Assembly (NCBI GenBank): GCA_944739405.2
Contig: OX123193.2
Span: 6,084,331-6,148,330 of the forward strand
Length of the DNA stretch: 64,000 nt
Direction: 5' to 3'
Origin: Euclidia mi
Lineage: Eukaryota; Arthropoda; Insecta; Lepidoptera; Erebidae
In this document: piece by piece, positions 1 through 10,029 of the stretch
Layout: every line of letters begins with the position of its first letter
Position numbering within the stretch: position 1 is the first letter of the stretch
Made by a program: the position numbers and the translations under genes
Notes under the pieces: model-generated
Seen by the model: only the letters and a program-made list of their open reading frames with translations
What the model was told of the DNA's origin: nothing
Database searches by the model: none

Positions 1-1190
1 GTTGTGCTCACCTAAGGGTAAAATATTGAAGATTCCATTGTCTATTTTTTTACATTTCTAGTTTCAATAGTTTAGGCTCTGCGATGATATGACATTGAGG
101 ACATGTGATTATATATATTACAGAAGACATAGAAGATGATGATTATTACGATTAACAAACTGTAAGCCATATTGATTATGCAGTTTTAAAGTCTCTTTGT
201 TAACCGGAAAATAAAAGAGAAGAAGGAAGAGTCGGATAAATCAACATCAAACCGCACACCAACCCGGCCAGCGTGGATTAATAGGCCAAGTCGTCCTATA
301 TACTTACAATGCAAATATGACGCAAATTAAGAAAGGCCTATGCCCAGCTGTGGACTGCTAAAGACCGTATGATAGTGAAACGATTTTAAACGAAGTCAAG
401 TATGTCGCAATACACACAAATATTTTTATTATATCACTTTATAAATACCGTATTAAATGAAGTCCTTCGTAAATTGGAACTTACCTGTAAAGAAATAAAA
501 ATATTATTAGAATTATTGGTCACATTAACATAATTTTAAATTCAAGAACGTAGACAGTTTTGGCAAAGTCATCATAATAACCCCAGTAAATACGTATGAT
601 GACAGAATAATAATACAAAACGTCGCTAGCCCTAAGGAAAATACAAGAATCAAATATTATCTTTGTTAAGAGATGGAAAATTCCATATAAAACCTAGCCA
701 GCGTGGTACAATAGACCCAACCCTCCTGTTTTAGAAGGATTTGGCCAATTAGTAGATGCCTATGACCAGCAGTGGACTGCAAAACCGAATGGTTGATTAA
801 ATAATTCCGCCACAACTACTTCGTAACTCAATTGTAATTCCTGATAAATAATTATAAACTCATTCAAACCGTAAAAAAACCAAACAGGTACAATGACTAA
901 TCCATTTAACTGAAGTTTACGTCAGTAATTACAAAATTCCTGAAACTCACTCGCGCGAAGCCTTTCAAATTACCCCCCGGCAATAAAAACAACCACGGGG
1001 CAAGTTCACTTTGAAATATTGTGTGAACCAACAGGATCAAACGCTCAGTAAAAGACGAGAGTTAATAAGGAGGTGCTTAAAATTTGAATAAACACTTTGA
1101 TTTAAAGACAAATTTTTAATTCTGGACACATTGGTGTTTTTATTTCGTTGATTTATAACAAATTGAACTTGATGCTGAAGGCTGAGGACC
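1..1190. other. AT-rich intergenic DNA with two old family Z repeat relics
   Basis: No gene is visible. Two degenerate copies of repeat family Z lie near 255-375 and 680-796. Both hold a 'ccagcgtggt.. aatag' segment followed by 'ggcctatg.ccagc.gtggactgc'. The rest is AT-rich with no motif I recognise. Confidence 0.5.
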
Positions 1191-1194
1191 GTGT

Positions 1195-1250
1195 ACTGTA
1201 AGCTTGTTGGGAGAGGCCTATGTCCAACACTGGACTGCGATAGGGTTATT
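1195..1250 (+). repeat. Family Z fragment
   Basis: Short relic with 'gagaggcctatgtcc' and 'actggactgcgatagg', matching the 3' part of the Z copies at 340 and 760. The short open frame across it (1191-1388) is not taken as a gene. Confidence 0.5.
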
Positions 1251-1387
1251 GAGGTGAGCACGGATGACGCAGTGCTTCAAGCGGTGATCTCATCGTTTGA
1301 AACTGCGTTAAGTGTTTTGGATTCAATATCCGCACGAGAAGACTATTTATATGACCCACAATGCACTGTTTTATACATTCATACATA

Positions 1388-2010
1388 GACTCACGCCTGT
1401 TTCCCGGAGGGATAGGTAGAGTCTACGGAACGCCATTTGCAACGATCCTGATATACCTCTCTTACTTTATTCACTCCCATCATGTTTCTCATGCATGCTC
1501 TTCTGTTTAGGATACTTCTGACTTGTCCTTCTTTTAGGATGTCTCTAATCTGGTTCGAGAACGTCCGCCTAGGTTTTCCCCTTCGTCTTGTCCCATTCAC
1601 ACTTGCCTTATATATCTTCTTTGTCAATCTTTCGTCATCCATCCTCTCCATGTGCTCAAACCATCTTAACATGCCTTTCTCGATGCTTGTCACTACATCT
1701 GCTTTTACCCCACACCACTCTCTTATCACACAATTCTTTACTCTATCAGTCAAAGATACACTACACATACTTCTCAGTGCTCTCATTTCTACAGCATTGA
1801 CTCTACTTTCAAGTCTCTTCTGCCATACCCAACTTTCACTACCATGTATAAGAGTAGGCAATAACAACCCTCTTTGCACAGCCAAACGTCCCTTTTGCAC
1901 TCTTTTGAGTCTCTGTATCCGTTGATTGAATGTTTGTGAGGTCATGCCACGACATGAGTTATATTCTGGGTGCGTGGCGTGTTTGAAGAAAAGTTCAGGC
2001 AATCTTATCG
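1388..2010 (-). pseudogene. RTE-like LINE fragment, C-terminal part of reverse transcriptase ORF plus 3' tail
   Basis: On the minus strand a 203-residue frame (2002-1391) stays open. It holds NAVEMRALRSMC, a GMLRWFEHMERMDDERLTKK block, then GKPRRTFSNQI and NRRACMRNMMGV, and ends TYPSGKQA. The same blocks recur at 10030 and 2743, so this is a repeat family. I recall this C-terminal region from insect RTE-type non-LTR retrotransposons. The catalytic reverse transcriptase core (YADD) is absent, so the copy is 5' truncated and cannot be active. After the stop the tail reads 'ctccgggaaacaggcgtgag', the same tail as SINE families A and B. The opposite-strand frame at 1482-1925 is a shadow. The family is fairly sure; the exact clade is not. 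Confidence 0.75.
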
Positions 2011-2460
2011 TCTTGACACGTTAGCCGGCCAAAATCGTACAAAATCAAACCAGTACCAACATATTTAATATCAGCAACAACAATCACCTGTAAACCAACC
2101 CTGTAGTCCACTTATATAAGATCCTTACCCTAAATAATACTTTACCTACCCCAGTCCTTAGCTATGAAAACCTACCAAAAGTTCTAAAGCGAAGGAAACT
2201 CACAAAAGTTAAGATAATAAGTAACAATTCAACTGCCAGTGATACATGAATAACGAAAAACAGATTTAAGACGTTAACTTTACTAAGATTTCGTCAAAGC
2301 TAGAAAGTTTTTATGTCAAAACTTTTTAGACCCGACAGTAAAGATACTTAATTTATTTTGTTGGCAGTTATATTAATTATGACAGTTACGGGTAATAATG
2401 TATGAAACGTATTAAAAAATACTAGAGGATACGCGCAGCTACACCCGCACATATTTTTAA
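2011..2460. other. AT-rich stretch, nothing recognised
   Basis: No open frame of note, no repeat that I can match elsewhere in the window. Confidence 0.4.
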
Positions 2461-2466
2461 ATTTTA

Positions 2467-2708
2467 TCATCATCATCATCTTCAGCCTTTAACAGTCCAC
2501 TGCTGGATTAGGCCTCTCCATTGAAAGGAGGAATTGGCCTACTATACCACGCTGGCCAAACGGGTTGGTATAGGATTTATATCAAGTTTTCCTTCTCTTG
2601 CCGTGTTGTTCTCTACATAACATGCTCCCTCTGTCGGCTCTTACGACACCCATGGGATGATATGGGGTGGTGACATTTCGTATTCTTAATCCGTTACCAC
2701 GCAGACAA
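2467..2708 (+). repeat. Family C dispersed repeat, copy 1
   Basis: Runs from 'tcatcatcatc..cagcctttaacagtccactgctgg' to 'ttcttaatccgttaccacgcagac'. Near-identical copies lie at 4376 (minus), 13188, 29098 and 39214 (minus). Family C has no tRNA-like head; one end carries a (cat)n run. It is probably a SINE or a nonautonomous LINE derivative. Confidence 0.8.
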
Positions 2709-2742
2709 TTTTTTAATTTACCCGTTTCTTATTGCGTGGCAT

Positions 2743-3066
2743 ACATACATGGAAAGACTCACGCCTGTTTCGCGGAGGGGTAGGCAGAGACTACGGAACG
2801 CTATTTGCAACGATCTCTCTTGCTTCATTCACTCCTGTCAAATTTCTCATGCATGCTCTTCGGTTAAGGGTACTTCTAACCTGTCCTTTTTTTTAGGATG
2901 GCTCCAATCTGGTCAGAGAACGGCCGTCTAGATCTTCCCCTTCCTTCCATTCACACTTAACTTCTAACTTCTTGGTCAGTCTTTCGTCATCCTTCCTTTC
3001 CATGTGTCCAAACCATCTTAGCATACCTTTCTGAATGGTTGTCACTACATCTTCTATTAATTTCGT
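2743..3066 (-). pseudogene. RTE-like LINE fragment, degenerate second copy
   Basis: The minus strand carries EDVVTTIQKGMLRWFGHMERKDDERLTKK in one frame. After a frameshift it continues with a KKGQVRS..NRRACMRN block and a tail that reads 'ccgcgaaacaggcgtgag'. It matches the fragment at 1388-2010 but has shifts and an altered middle. It lacks all catalytic motifs. It is an independent truncated copy, not part of the neighbouring one, because a family C repeat and both tails lie between them. Confidence 0.7.
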
Positions 3067-3120
3067 GGCAATTTCTGCAAATACGCTTTTAGTGCACCCC
3101 TTTGGCCCCCAAGGTTTCAT

Positions 3121-3470
3121 AAGTTCCTGTTAAATGAATTTGTCCAATAACTCATACAAACATCTCAATTTTGAATTTATTTGAATGATCAGACTACTTA
3201 AATTAACATGCATGATGTTTACAAATCACAAGAGTTGAAAATATTTTAAGTACTAGATGCCATGCTTGGTATTAATTTGTTAAAGTTACTAACGCCAACT
3301 GGGCACCTAAATAAATTGTTAACATAAATCACAATCATTAAGTATGCATATTAAAATGTTTATTGTGTATCATTAAAATTATTAATATGAGTAAAACATA
3401 AAATATGTGTTTCAATATTTGATATAGGAAACCTTAATTGCTACAATAAATCACATATATATATTTTTTT
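3121..3470. other. AT-rich stretch, nothing recognised
   Basis: Strongly AT-rich with no frame or repeat match that I can support. Confidence 0.4.
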
Positions 3471-3473
3471 TTT

Positions 3474-3612
3474 CTATTCTACCACATTCACATAACACCA
3501 ACTAGTCCCAAACTAAGCAGAGCTTGTAATATGGGTACTAGATAATGGATTAACATACATAATATATACTTTTTTTTTGTAAATACTTACATATTTTACA
3601 TAGAAATTATAA
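3474..3612 (-). repeat. Family F SINE, truncated copy 1
   Basis: Matches 'accatctagtcccaaactaagcagagcttg' and the 'gtaaatac.tacatatt.tacatagaaa' block of the fuller copies at 12843 and 41107. The tRNA-like head present there is missing here. A family A SINE begins at the point where the copy breaks off. Confidence 0.7.
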
Positions 3613-3613
3613 T

Positions 3614-3875
3614 TGCCTCCGTGGTCCAGTGAATAGCGTATGCGACTGCTAATCGGAGGTCTGCTATAGGTCCCGGGTTCGATTCCCGGGTCGGGCAAAA
3701 GTTTTACTGGGTTTTTGCCGAATTCTCAGTAGCAGCACGGAGTCTGGTGATGTGCCCGGTAACGGCAATAGGCTCGCCCCCTATTACGTGGGATCTAAAA
3801 AATTATGGCGAAATGTGGGTACAACATTACACCTCTGCCTACCCCTTCGGGGATACAGGGGTGAGTCTATAAAAA
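3614..3875 (+). repeat. Family A tRNA-headed SINE, copy 1
   Basis: The head 'tgcctccgtggtccagtg' (A-box-like) and 'ggttcgattcc' (B box) give a tRNA-like RNA polymerase III promoter. The body follows with 'gtgatgtgcccggtaacggcaat', and the tail reads 'tctgcctaccccttcgggg'. This copy carries about 11 extra bases between the two boxes. An (at)n run follows at 3877-3898. It is a retroposon, not a working tRNA gene. Confidence 0.85.
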
Positions 3876-3914
3876 TATACATATATATATATATAAATTA
3901 CATAACTGGCTTTC

Positions 3915-4005
3915 AGTTATTATGACGCAAATTAGGAGAGGCCTATGGCCACTTTTTCCAGCAGTGGACTGCGAAAGGTCGCTATGATAATGATGATGAT
4001 GATTA
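3915..4005 (+). repeat. Family Z fragment with (gat)n tail
   Basis: Carries 'tatgacgcaaattaggagaggcctatgg', 'ccagcagtggactgcgaaagg' and a 'gataatgatgatgatgat' tail. Confidence 0.6.
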
Positions 4006-4092
4006 TATAATTTTCAAATCTTATCATACACCCGACCAACACACAAAACATACATCTTCCGATAGGTCAGATTTAATTAAACTTATCCAACC

Positions 4093-4262
4093 TACAATAA
4101 CTGAAAATAAAGTCAATGCCACGAATTCGAAATCGTGGCATTGAGTTATTTTCGGTTGTCGTAAAAGCGTAGGTCGGCTACGATGTTCTACAGCCTGCTA
4201 CGAATAACTGTAGAGCGCTATGGGCGCCTGTAGTTAGCTACGGACTGTCGTAGCACGGCAAA
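4093..4262. repeat. Hairpin-forming repeat followed by ctacg-rich block
   Basis: 4093-4162 folds on itself: 'agtcaatgccacg' pairs with 'cgtggcattga', and the pairing extends into 'gaaaataa'/'ttattttc' with few mismatches around a loop of about 10 bases. The next 100 bases are dense in ctac/gtag pieces. This looks like a small MITE or foldback element. Confidence 0.5.
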
Positions 4263-4375
4263 CGTTTGCAAAGGCAGTTAAAAGGATTTACGGTTTTTTA
4301 ATTATTATTTCTACTTGTGTTAGAAACGCAATTGCATGATATTATTTAACAACTGTACTATTGACGATTGATTTT

Positions 4376-4608
4376 CCGTGTGGAGACGGATTAAAAATAC
4401 GAAATGTCACCACCCCATATGTTCATTCATGGGTGTAGTAAGAGCCGACAGAGGGAGCATATTATGCAGAGAACAGCACTGTAAGAGAAGGAAAACTTGA
4501 TACAAACCCTATACCAACCCGTTTGGCCAGCGTGGTATAGTAGGCCAATTCCTCCTTTCAAAGGAGAGGCCTAGTCCAGCAGTGGACTGTTAAAGGCTGA
4601 TGATGATG
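4376..4608 (-). repeat. Family C repeat, copy 2
   Basis: Reverse orientation, from 'gtgtggagacggatta' to 'aacagtccactgctgg' read on the minus strand, with the (gat)n run at 4597-4608. Confidence 0.8.
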
Positions 4609-5090
4609 ATACTATTGACGATACACACATTCTTTGTCAAACCCATGACGCACACCACTGATTTATTCAATGTATCCATTTGTGTGTTATCGCTTGCTAA
4701 ACAATGAGACAAAACCTGAATAATGAGAGTATTCATGATGTTCTCATAAGATGGTCAGTATGCTCTTAGCCAGTAACCCTTTTCGTAGAGAGAAGAGACC
4801 CGTGCTTAGTAGTGGGATTAAACAAGGGTTGATATTGTAATAAGTAGATGACATTACATATTTTCACCCTTGTCTTCACAAATACAATCGAAAGAGAAAA
4901 CCATTGTTGACAATTAACTAAAACACAAACAAAACACACTATTAATTAAAGTTAATTAAAACATGACCTTTTCCATCGCTCCAATGCGTTCAAAGAGAGA
5001 AACATGATCAAACTATGTATGTTGTGTGACATTGAAATGTTATTCAGTACAACTTTTAAGTCGTGTATTGTTTTAATGTTATCGAAGTAA
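4609..5090. other. Intergenic, nothing recognised
   Basis: No gene or repeat match seen. The 71-residue minus frame at 4952-5167 overlaps the next SINE and is not supported. Confidence 0.4.
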
Positions 5091-5094
5091 TAGA

Positions 5095-5325
5095 CCAAAG
5101 GCAGGATAGCCAAGTGGATATCCCAACAGATTGCAGGACGTATCGGGTTCGAATCCACAGCGAACATAACACTAACTTTTCGAAGTTATGTGCGTATTGC
5201 ATTGTTAATTATCGCTTGCCCCGTGCCTCGGAGAGCATGTTAAACCGGACGGTCAATCCCGGCTGTCAATGAGATCTTTGATAGTAATTATAGGGAGACA
5301 GTACCTCTGAATAAATTGACACTAG
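5095..5325 (+). repeat. Family E tRNA-headed SINE, 5' half, copy 1
   Basis: tRNA-like head 'gatagccaagtgg' and 'gggttcgaatccac', then 'ttatcgcttgccccgtgcctcgg' and 'gacactagac'. The copy stops at the centre of the family sequence, where an opposite-strand copy begins at once. Confidence 0.8.
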
Positions 5326-5326
5326 A

Positions 5327-6023
5327 CTCATCATCCTCCTAGCGTTATCCCAGTTTCGATATGGTGTCCGCTTACTAGTCTAACGAACACCTGTCTGACT
5401 TCCGCAACCCTAAGGGATAGCGATATTCCATGGTTTAGACTAGTGTCAGTTTATTTAGAACGTACTGACGCCCTGTAACGACTGTCAAAGATCTTCATGA
5501 CAACCGGGACCGACGGCTTATCGTGCACTCCGAGGCACGGGGCAAGCGATAATTAACAATTTAATACACACATAAGTCAAAGTCAAAGTCAAAGTCACAA
5601 TCCTTTATTCATTTAAATCACAAAGTGACACTTATGAACGTCAATTTAAAAAAATAATTACTTAAAGCTTCTACATTTACATTTACTGCCACGTTCGCAA
5701 AGCAATAGGTAGAACCATGAGAAAGAACGGGCAATAAAACTCAAGGTCACTCTTTTTCATCGCCAGGTTTTGCATAATACATACAAATTTAAATTTTGTA
5801 AGGTGCTGCAACTGTTTCACCTTCTATGTCATTTGTATATATTTACTCTACTTAATACTCAAGCATAATGTAGTAAAATTTTGATGTTCATTTAATTAGC
5901 CTCCTGAGAATTGACATGGTGACATAACTCTGAGAAGTCAGTGGTGTGCGCCGTGGATTCCAACCCGACACCCTCTGCGTGGCAGTCTGTTGGTATCTCC
6001 ACTAGTCTATCGCTGCCTTATTT
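5327..6023 (-). repeat. Family E SINE, copy 2, split by a LINE 3' fragment
   Basis: The minus-strand copy has its tail at 'cctcctagcgttatccc' (5333) and its tRNA-like head at 'gtggattcc..ctatcgctgcc' (5950-6023). It is interrupted at 5576-5931 by unrelated sequence. 'cacataa' at the left break and 'gacataa' at the right break suggest a short TSD. Copies 1 and 2 lie head to head and make a large inverted repeat. Confidence 0.75.
5576..5931 (-). repeat. LINE 3'-end fragment with (tttgac)n-type tail, inserted in SINE E copy 2
   Basis: Starts with 'gtcaaagtcaaagtcaaagtc', then 'aatcctttattcatttaaatcac'. I recall such tails from Lepidopteran non-LTR elements; no coding part is left. Confidence 0.55.
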
Positions 6024-6029
6024 GTCACT

Positions 6030-6192
6030 TGAATTGACACTAGACTAATCCATGAAATATTGAGAAACCCTTTGAGTTGCGAACGGTGGGACAACGTGTC
6101 GCTTGGTGGCAAAGCTAAGTCAGCTCATTCAGTCATAACCGGTTAGACTAGTAAATGGAACCCGGTATGCAACTGGGATAACGCTATGAGGA
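6030..6192 (+). repeat. Family E 3' fragment
   Basis: Plus strand: 'gacactagactaatccatg', 'ggttagactagtaaatgg' and 'ctgggataacgctatgagga', matching the 3' half of family E. Degenerate. Confidence 0.6.
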
Positions 6193-6369
6193 TGGTCGAA
6201 GTAATAGAAACTTGCTGATTTCAGCATAATTGTTCCGGCTCAACCGGAAGATCCATAACAAATAGAAATATTTAGGTGATGGGTTTATGTCGCGTAATTG
6301 TTTGATAATATTGATAAAGTACATTATATTTCCTTCGACGTTTTGCCATTTACATAACTTCTTATTCAT

Positions 6370-6633
6370 AATAACTTCTTCACGCCTTTTATCCTCGAAG
6401 GGGTAGGCAGAGGTGTATTACATACCCTCACTTCGTCAGTTATGTTTCGGTCCCAATGTAATAGGGGGCAAGCCTATTGCCATCTACCGGGCACATTGTT
6501 AAGCGAGCGATAATTAACATTTTTAATACACACTTAACTTCGAAAAGTCAAAGGTGTGTGCCCGGGGTAACTGGGGATCGAACCCGAGACTATCGTCTCA
6601 GCAGTCAGTTACGTACACCACTGGGCTATCGTT
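6370..6633 (-). repeat. Family B tRNA-headed SINE, copy 1
   Basis: On the minus strand: head 'gcgatagcccagtggtgtacg', B box 'gggttcgatccccagttacc', body 'ggtagatggcaatagg', and tail 'cctctgcctaccccttcg' plus 'ggcgtgaagaagtta'. Nearly full length. Confidence 0.8.
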
Positions 6634-6639
6634 TTGTCA

Positions 6640-7250
6640 TCTACATTTGTACAAATCGTGAAAGCTTAAAAGTATTCATCAATAACAAAGTAAGAGATAC
6701 ACTCAGTAAGTTTACCAACTACCTAGAAATATGAAGAAACTGAAACATTACTAATACTATTTATAAGACAGCATTAATATTTATTTACCCTGAGGGTAAA
6801 TAAATAATAATGCTTATTATTATAACAATTTCCTCTGGGCCTTATAAAATGCACTAGTGTTAGAAACATAGCTCTATCCTTTGTAATTTACAGCGAAAAA
6901 ATCCAACATGAAAAAGAAATATAATCACATCTTGATTGAACAAACTCAAAACAAATAAACTACAATTTATTACACAATCCACGCTTTGACCTCGAAGATA
7001 CAAGCTGATTTAAAATTCTAGTGGTCCGGGCCAACCTGAGAGAAAAACAGACGAGCAACTTTAAGGGAAACTAAAAAAAAATATTTAGTCAATGATAAAA
7101 AAATCATTGAAATATTCACAATGTTAGGAAACATTTTATCTGCTGCGCAGTGCAATTTACACGTAAGTAATATTCTCAACTGAAGGACGTCCACTGCTAG
7201 ACATTACATTGCTAACTTTCAAGTCCAACCAGATTTGACTGAGTATTACC
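6640..7250. other. AT-rich stretch with one short palindrome and a family H fragment
   Basis: A near-perfect palindrome 'tttatttaccct.agggtaaataaa' sits at about 6781-6806. Near 7180-7215 a short 'ggacgtccactgctagaca' piece matches family H (also 8040 and 37450). Confidence 0.4.
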
Positions 7251-7252
7251 CT

Positions 7253-7570
7253 TTACAGAGCAACTGCCTTTGTAATCCAAAGTGATAACGGTGTACTATG
7301 GTTTCGATTAGTATCAGGGTGTTAGATCGTATTGATAGTCGAGAGGTCTACAGTTACAATTGGAAATCATCTTCAGAATACCTGGACTTATCATGCGTGT
7401 CCTGAAAAGGAGCAAGCGAAATAGGTCTATGTATGAACAATTTAGTTCGTGCATAACGATTTCATTTTCTGTCGGAAAGCGAGCAGTAGGTTGGAACCCA
7501 CCACAATACCTATAAAACTCGAGACTCACTATGTGGCAGTTTATTAATCTAACCTGTCATATATCGCTGC
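7253..7570 (-). repeat. Old, diverged family E copy
   Basis: Recognisable blocks against younger E copies: 'cagagcaactgcc', 'actatggtttcgattagtatcag' and 'ggttggaacccacc'. Strongly mutated. Confidence 0.45.
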
Positions 7571-8000
7571 TTAAAATCCACAGTCTGTCATATATAACAA
7601 TCTTGTTGCATGCACAGATGAACGCACAAAGTTTAATTTCGTATTTCGATCAACCTTACACAACGGCGCGCGAGCTGCCACGAAGCGAGGCCTTATTACA
7701 CAATAATGAAGTATTCCGCAGTAAATTTACTTTCAAATTAATGATTCTCGATACCAAATTCTATCTTAATCAACGAACGTGACTCGGCAGCTTTTAGTAG
7801 CTTGCAAGTTGCCCGTCCACTCGCTACAAAGATAAGGGTCTCGTATTTGGTAAACCAATGTTTATGTTAAACATAAATTGAAACAAAACCGACTTCACGG
7901 CGTTATGAACCGCTGGACCGCAGGTTTCCTAGAAATACCTGCAGCTGTGGTACAAAGTAGAAGCTAATGACGTTAATTTTGTAGGTTATATTTGTTTTGT
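7571..8000. other. Intergenic, nothing recognised
   Basis: An 83-residue plus frame (7531-7782) crosses the end of the old E copy and shows no family motif. Confidence 0.35.
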
Positions 8001-8004
8001 TGCT

Positions 8005-8097
8005 CGAAGGCGGCTCAAGATCGGTCTGTGTGGAGATACTTGGGGACGATGTCCAGCAGTGGACGTCTTTGGGCTGACATGATGACATGATGATGAT
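8005..8097 (+). repeat. Family H fragment with (gat)n tail
   Basis: 'aggcggctcaagatcggtctgtgtgga' and 'cagcagtggacgtctttgggctgaca', followed by 'tgatgacatgatgatgat'. It is the reverse complement of the copy at 37436-37530. Confidence 0.6.
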
Positions 8098-8544
8098 CTG
8101 TTTTATTAAACTCTATATTTCACCTGTACAAATATTTGATTGGATTATTGTCTAAAATATATATGGGATACCTACTCGAAACAAAGATACGTGGTATATC
8201 AGAAAAAACAATTTGAAATTACAGCACCAAAACCATAACCCAGCAGATTTATAGATACTAAGTAAGTATTTGCTTGTTATCTAATCTCGAAAAATAGCCG
8301 AGGTCAGATAAGCAAAAATTCTAGCCTGTTACATTATGTATTTTACGACTATTCTTCGCTTCGAATTTAAAAAAAATGTAAAGCCGATTAAAAGATTACA
8401 CAGGAAAAATATTTCAAAGCTGTTTGTTTAAACTTTAAAGCATGTTATCATTTTTCGCAACGTTTTATGCTAAATATTCTAATACTTAGCATCACTCTTA
8501 TCAAATAAGCGTAAATATGTACCTGTTAGTGTTGACTTAACCCC

Positions 8545-8700
8545 TTTTGTTTATTTATTTATTTAACACTTTATTGTACACTACGTTGGACATAAAAAAA
8601 TGATTTATAAACATAGTACAATGGGCGGCCTTATCGCTAACAGCGATTTCTACCAGGCAACCTTTGGATGGATATTATTGGTAGGAAAGAAATGGTAGTT
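8545..8700 (-). repeat. LINE 3'-end fragment
   Basis: 'tttatttatttatttaacactttattgtacac' followed by 'gggcggccttatcgctaacagcgatttctaccaggcaacc'. I recognise this as a common Lepidopteran LINE tail. No coding sequence remains. Confidence 0.5.
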
Positions 8701-9185
8701 GTCAGTGTACTAGTAAATTATGATTATACTTTAAATAATAATATACATATATATATAATAAATAGTACAATAATATACCTACTCATGCATAAACGTATGT
8801 TCTATTAATCTTAAATTAGGTAGATAGATAATATTCTTTATTGCACACCAATATATAATTGAAACATGTACTGACATTAATTATACGTATCACAAATTAC
8901 CTCAAGTACTTCCTATAGTTGACGCTAAATTTAAAGTATTTAAGCTGTTCTTTCGACATGATATAGATTTATACATATGATCATTTTTATAACGTTTCCG
9001 AAATGAATGTTACAACATTTTGTCGTCTATCACAAGAGACGACTTTAAAAAATAATCTACAACCACATCACTATCCGGCCTTTCTTCCGCTACCTAGTGA
9101 TCATATCATTCCACTACATGCTGAATCCCAACATATATCTATTTCCCCGTCAGCCGTAGTAAAAGCAGCAAAAAGAAAACTTATT
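8701..9185. other. AT-rich stretch holding one arm of a direct repeat
   Basis: 9100-9170 ('catatcattccactacat...atatctatttccc') recurs at 9493-9550, on the far side of the next SINE. Confidence 0.4.
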
Positions 9186-9189
9186 TGTT

Positions 9190-9445
9190 TGTTCGTTTTT
9201 CGTGTGAGTATGTGGCCAACTCTAGTGTCGGAGTTTTTAGACCGCCTGAAGGCCTGTGACATGGTCTAACGATTCTTAACATGAGACAAGAACCGTGACC
9301 GACAGCTTTACGTGCCCTCCGAAGCACGGTAGCGCTCATATGTAAATGCCACACGTGGTCACCCATCCAAGTGGCGACCTGTGCAAGTGTTGCTAAACTT
9401 TGCCGATCTGTTACGAACAGCAAGCCAAGTCTCGCTATGAGCGCT
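9190..9445 (-). repeat. 5S-rRNA-derived SINE, copy 1
   Basis: On the minus strand 'cagatcggcaaagttt' + 'agcaacac' and 'acttggatgggtgaccac' line up in order and spacing with the internal promoter half of insect 5S rRNA ('gatc.ccgaa.ttaagca' and 'acttggatgggtgacc'). A body follows that is not 5S: 'gcttcggagggcacgtaaagctgtcgg' and 'gagttggccacatactcacacgaaaa'. A second copy lies at 53465-53718. SINEs with a 5S head are called SINE3. It is not a functional rRNA gene because the 5' third does not match. Confidence 0.75.
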
Positions 9446-9449
9446 TCAT

Positions 9450-10025
9450 AAAAGACAACTAAATCCTCATAACTATAGAGGCGTTATTCCGGCATCATAT
9501 CATTCCACTACATATCTCTATTTTCCGGTCATCTGAAGTCAAAGAAGCACATAAGTATGTCATCAACAAATACCTTCCCGAAGATAACGTGAAGCATCTT
9601 CCAAAGTTAAGTGGAAATGCTCGCAGAAAATCTCTCGCCAAACAATGGTTGTGGAGCGCAAACAAAATCGGAACTTATTTCGTGTGAGCCTAGCGACCGA
9701 GGGTCGTGGGAGATTGATCAAATTCTATTCGACACTTTCGCATTGGTCCAAGATTTTATGTATCATGTGTAAAATAGTTTAGAATTTCCATTAAAACAGA
9801 ATACATAGCATTCGTTTTCTGAATAATTACACCATTTAGTATACATACATGTGTGTGAAAATTTGTCTACTTAGGGTCATTGTTTACGAGAAATGGAAAA
9901 TGTGTTGGAGATGTTCAAAGGAAAGTGTAAGCAGAGAATTGTGTGAATGGCGCCTTACAGGCCATTCTGCTAAAAAAAAAAATTATACCGAGTAAGGCTC
10001 GCCTTGCTATACTGCAGGTAGTTTT
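9450..10025. other. Intergenic with second arm of a direct repeat
   Basis: 9493-9550 repeats 9100-9170 with deletions. Otherwise nothing recognised. Confidence 0.35.
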
Positions 10026-10029
10026 AGCA

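Noticed and set aside
1482..1925. 147-codon plus-strand frame
   Set aside because: Antisense to the RTE-like LINE frame that carries the recognisable motifs.
3625..3700. Possible tRNA gene
   Set aside because: A and B boxes are present, but the sequence repeats eight times with a long shared body and a TSD; it is a SINE head, and no clean cloverleaf is formed.
9340..9445. Functional 5S rRNA gene
   Set aside because: Only the internal half matches 5S; the 5' third and the terminator do not, and a second copy shares the same non-5S body.
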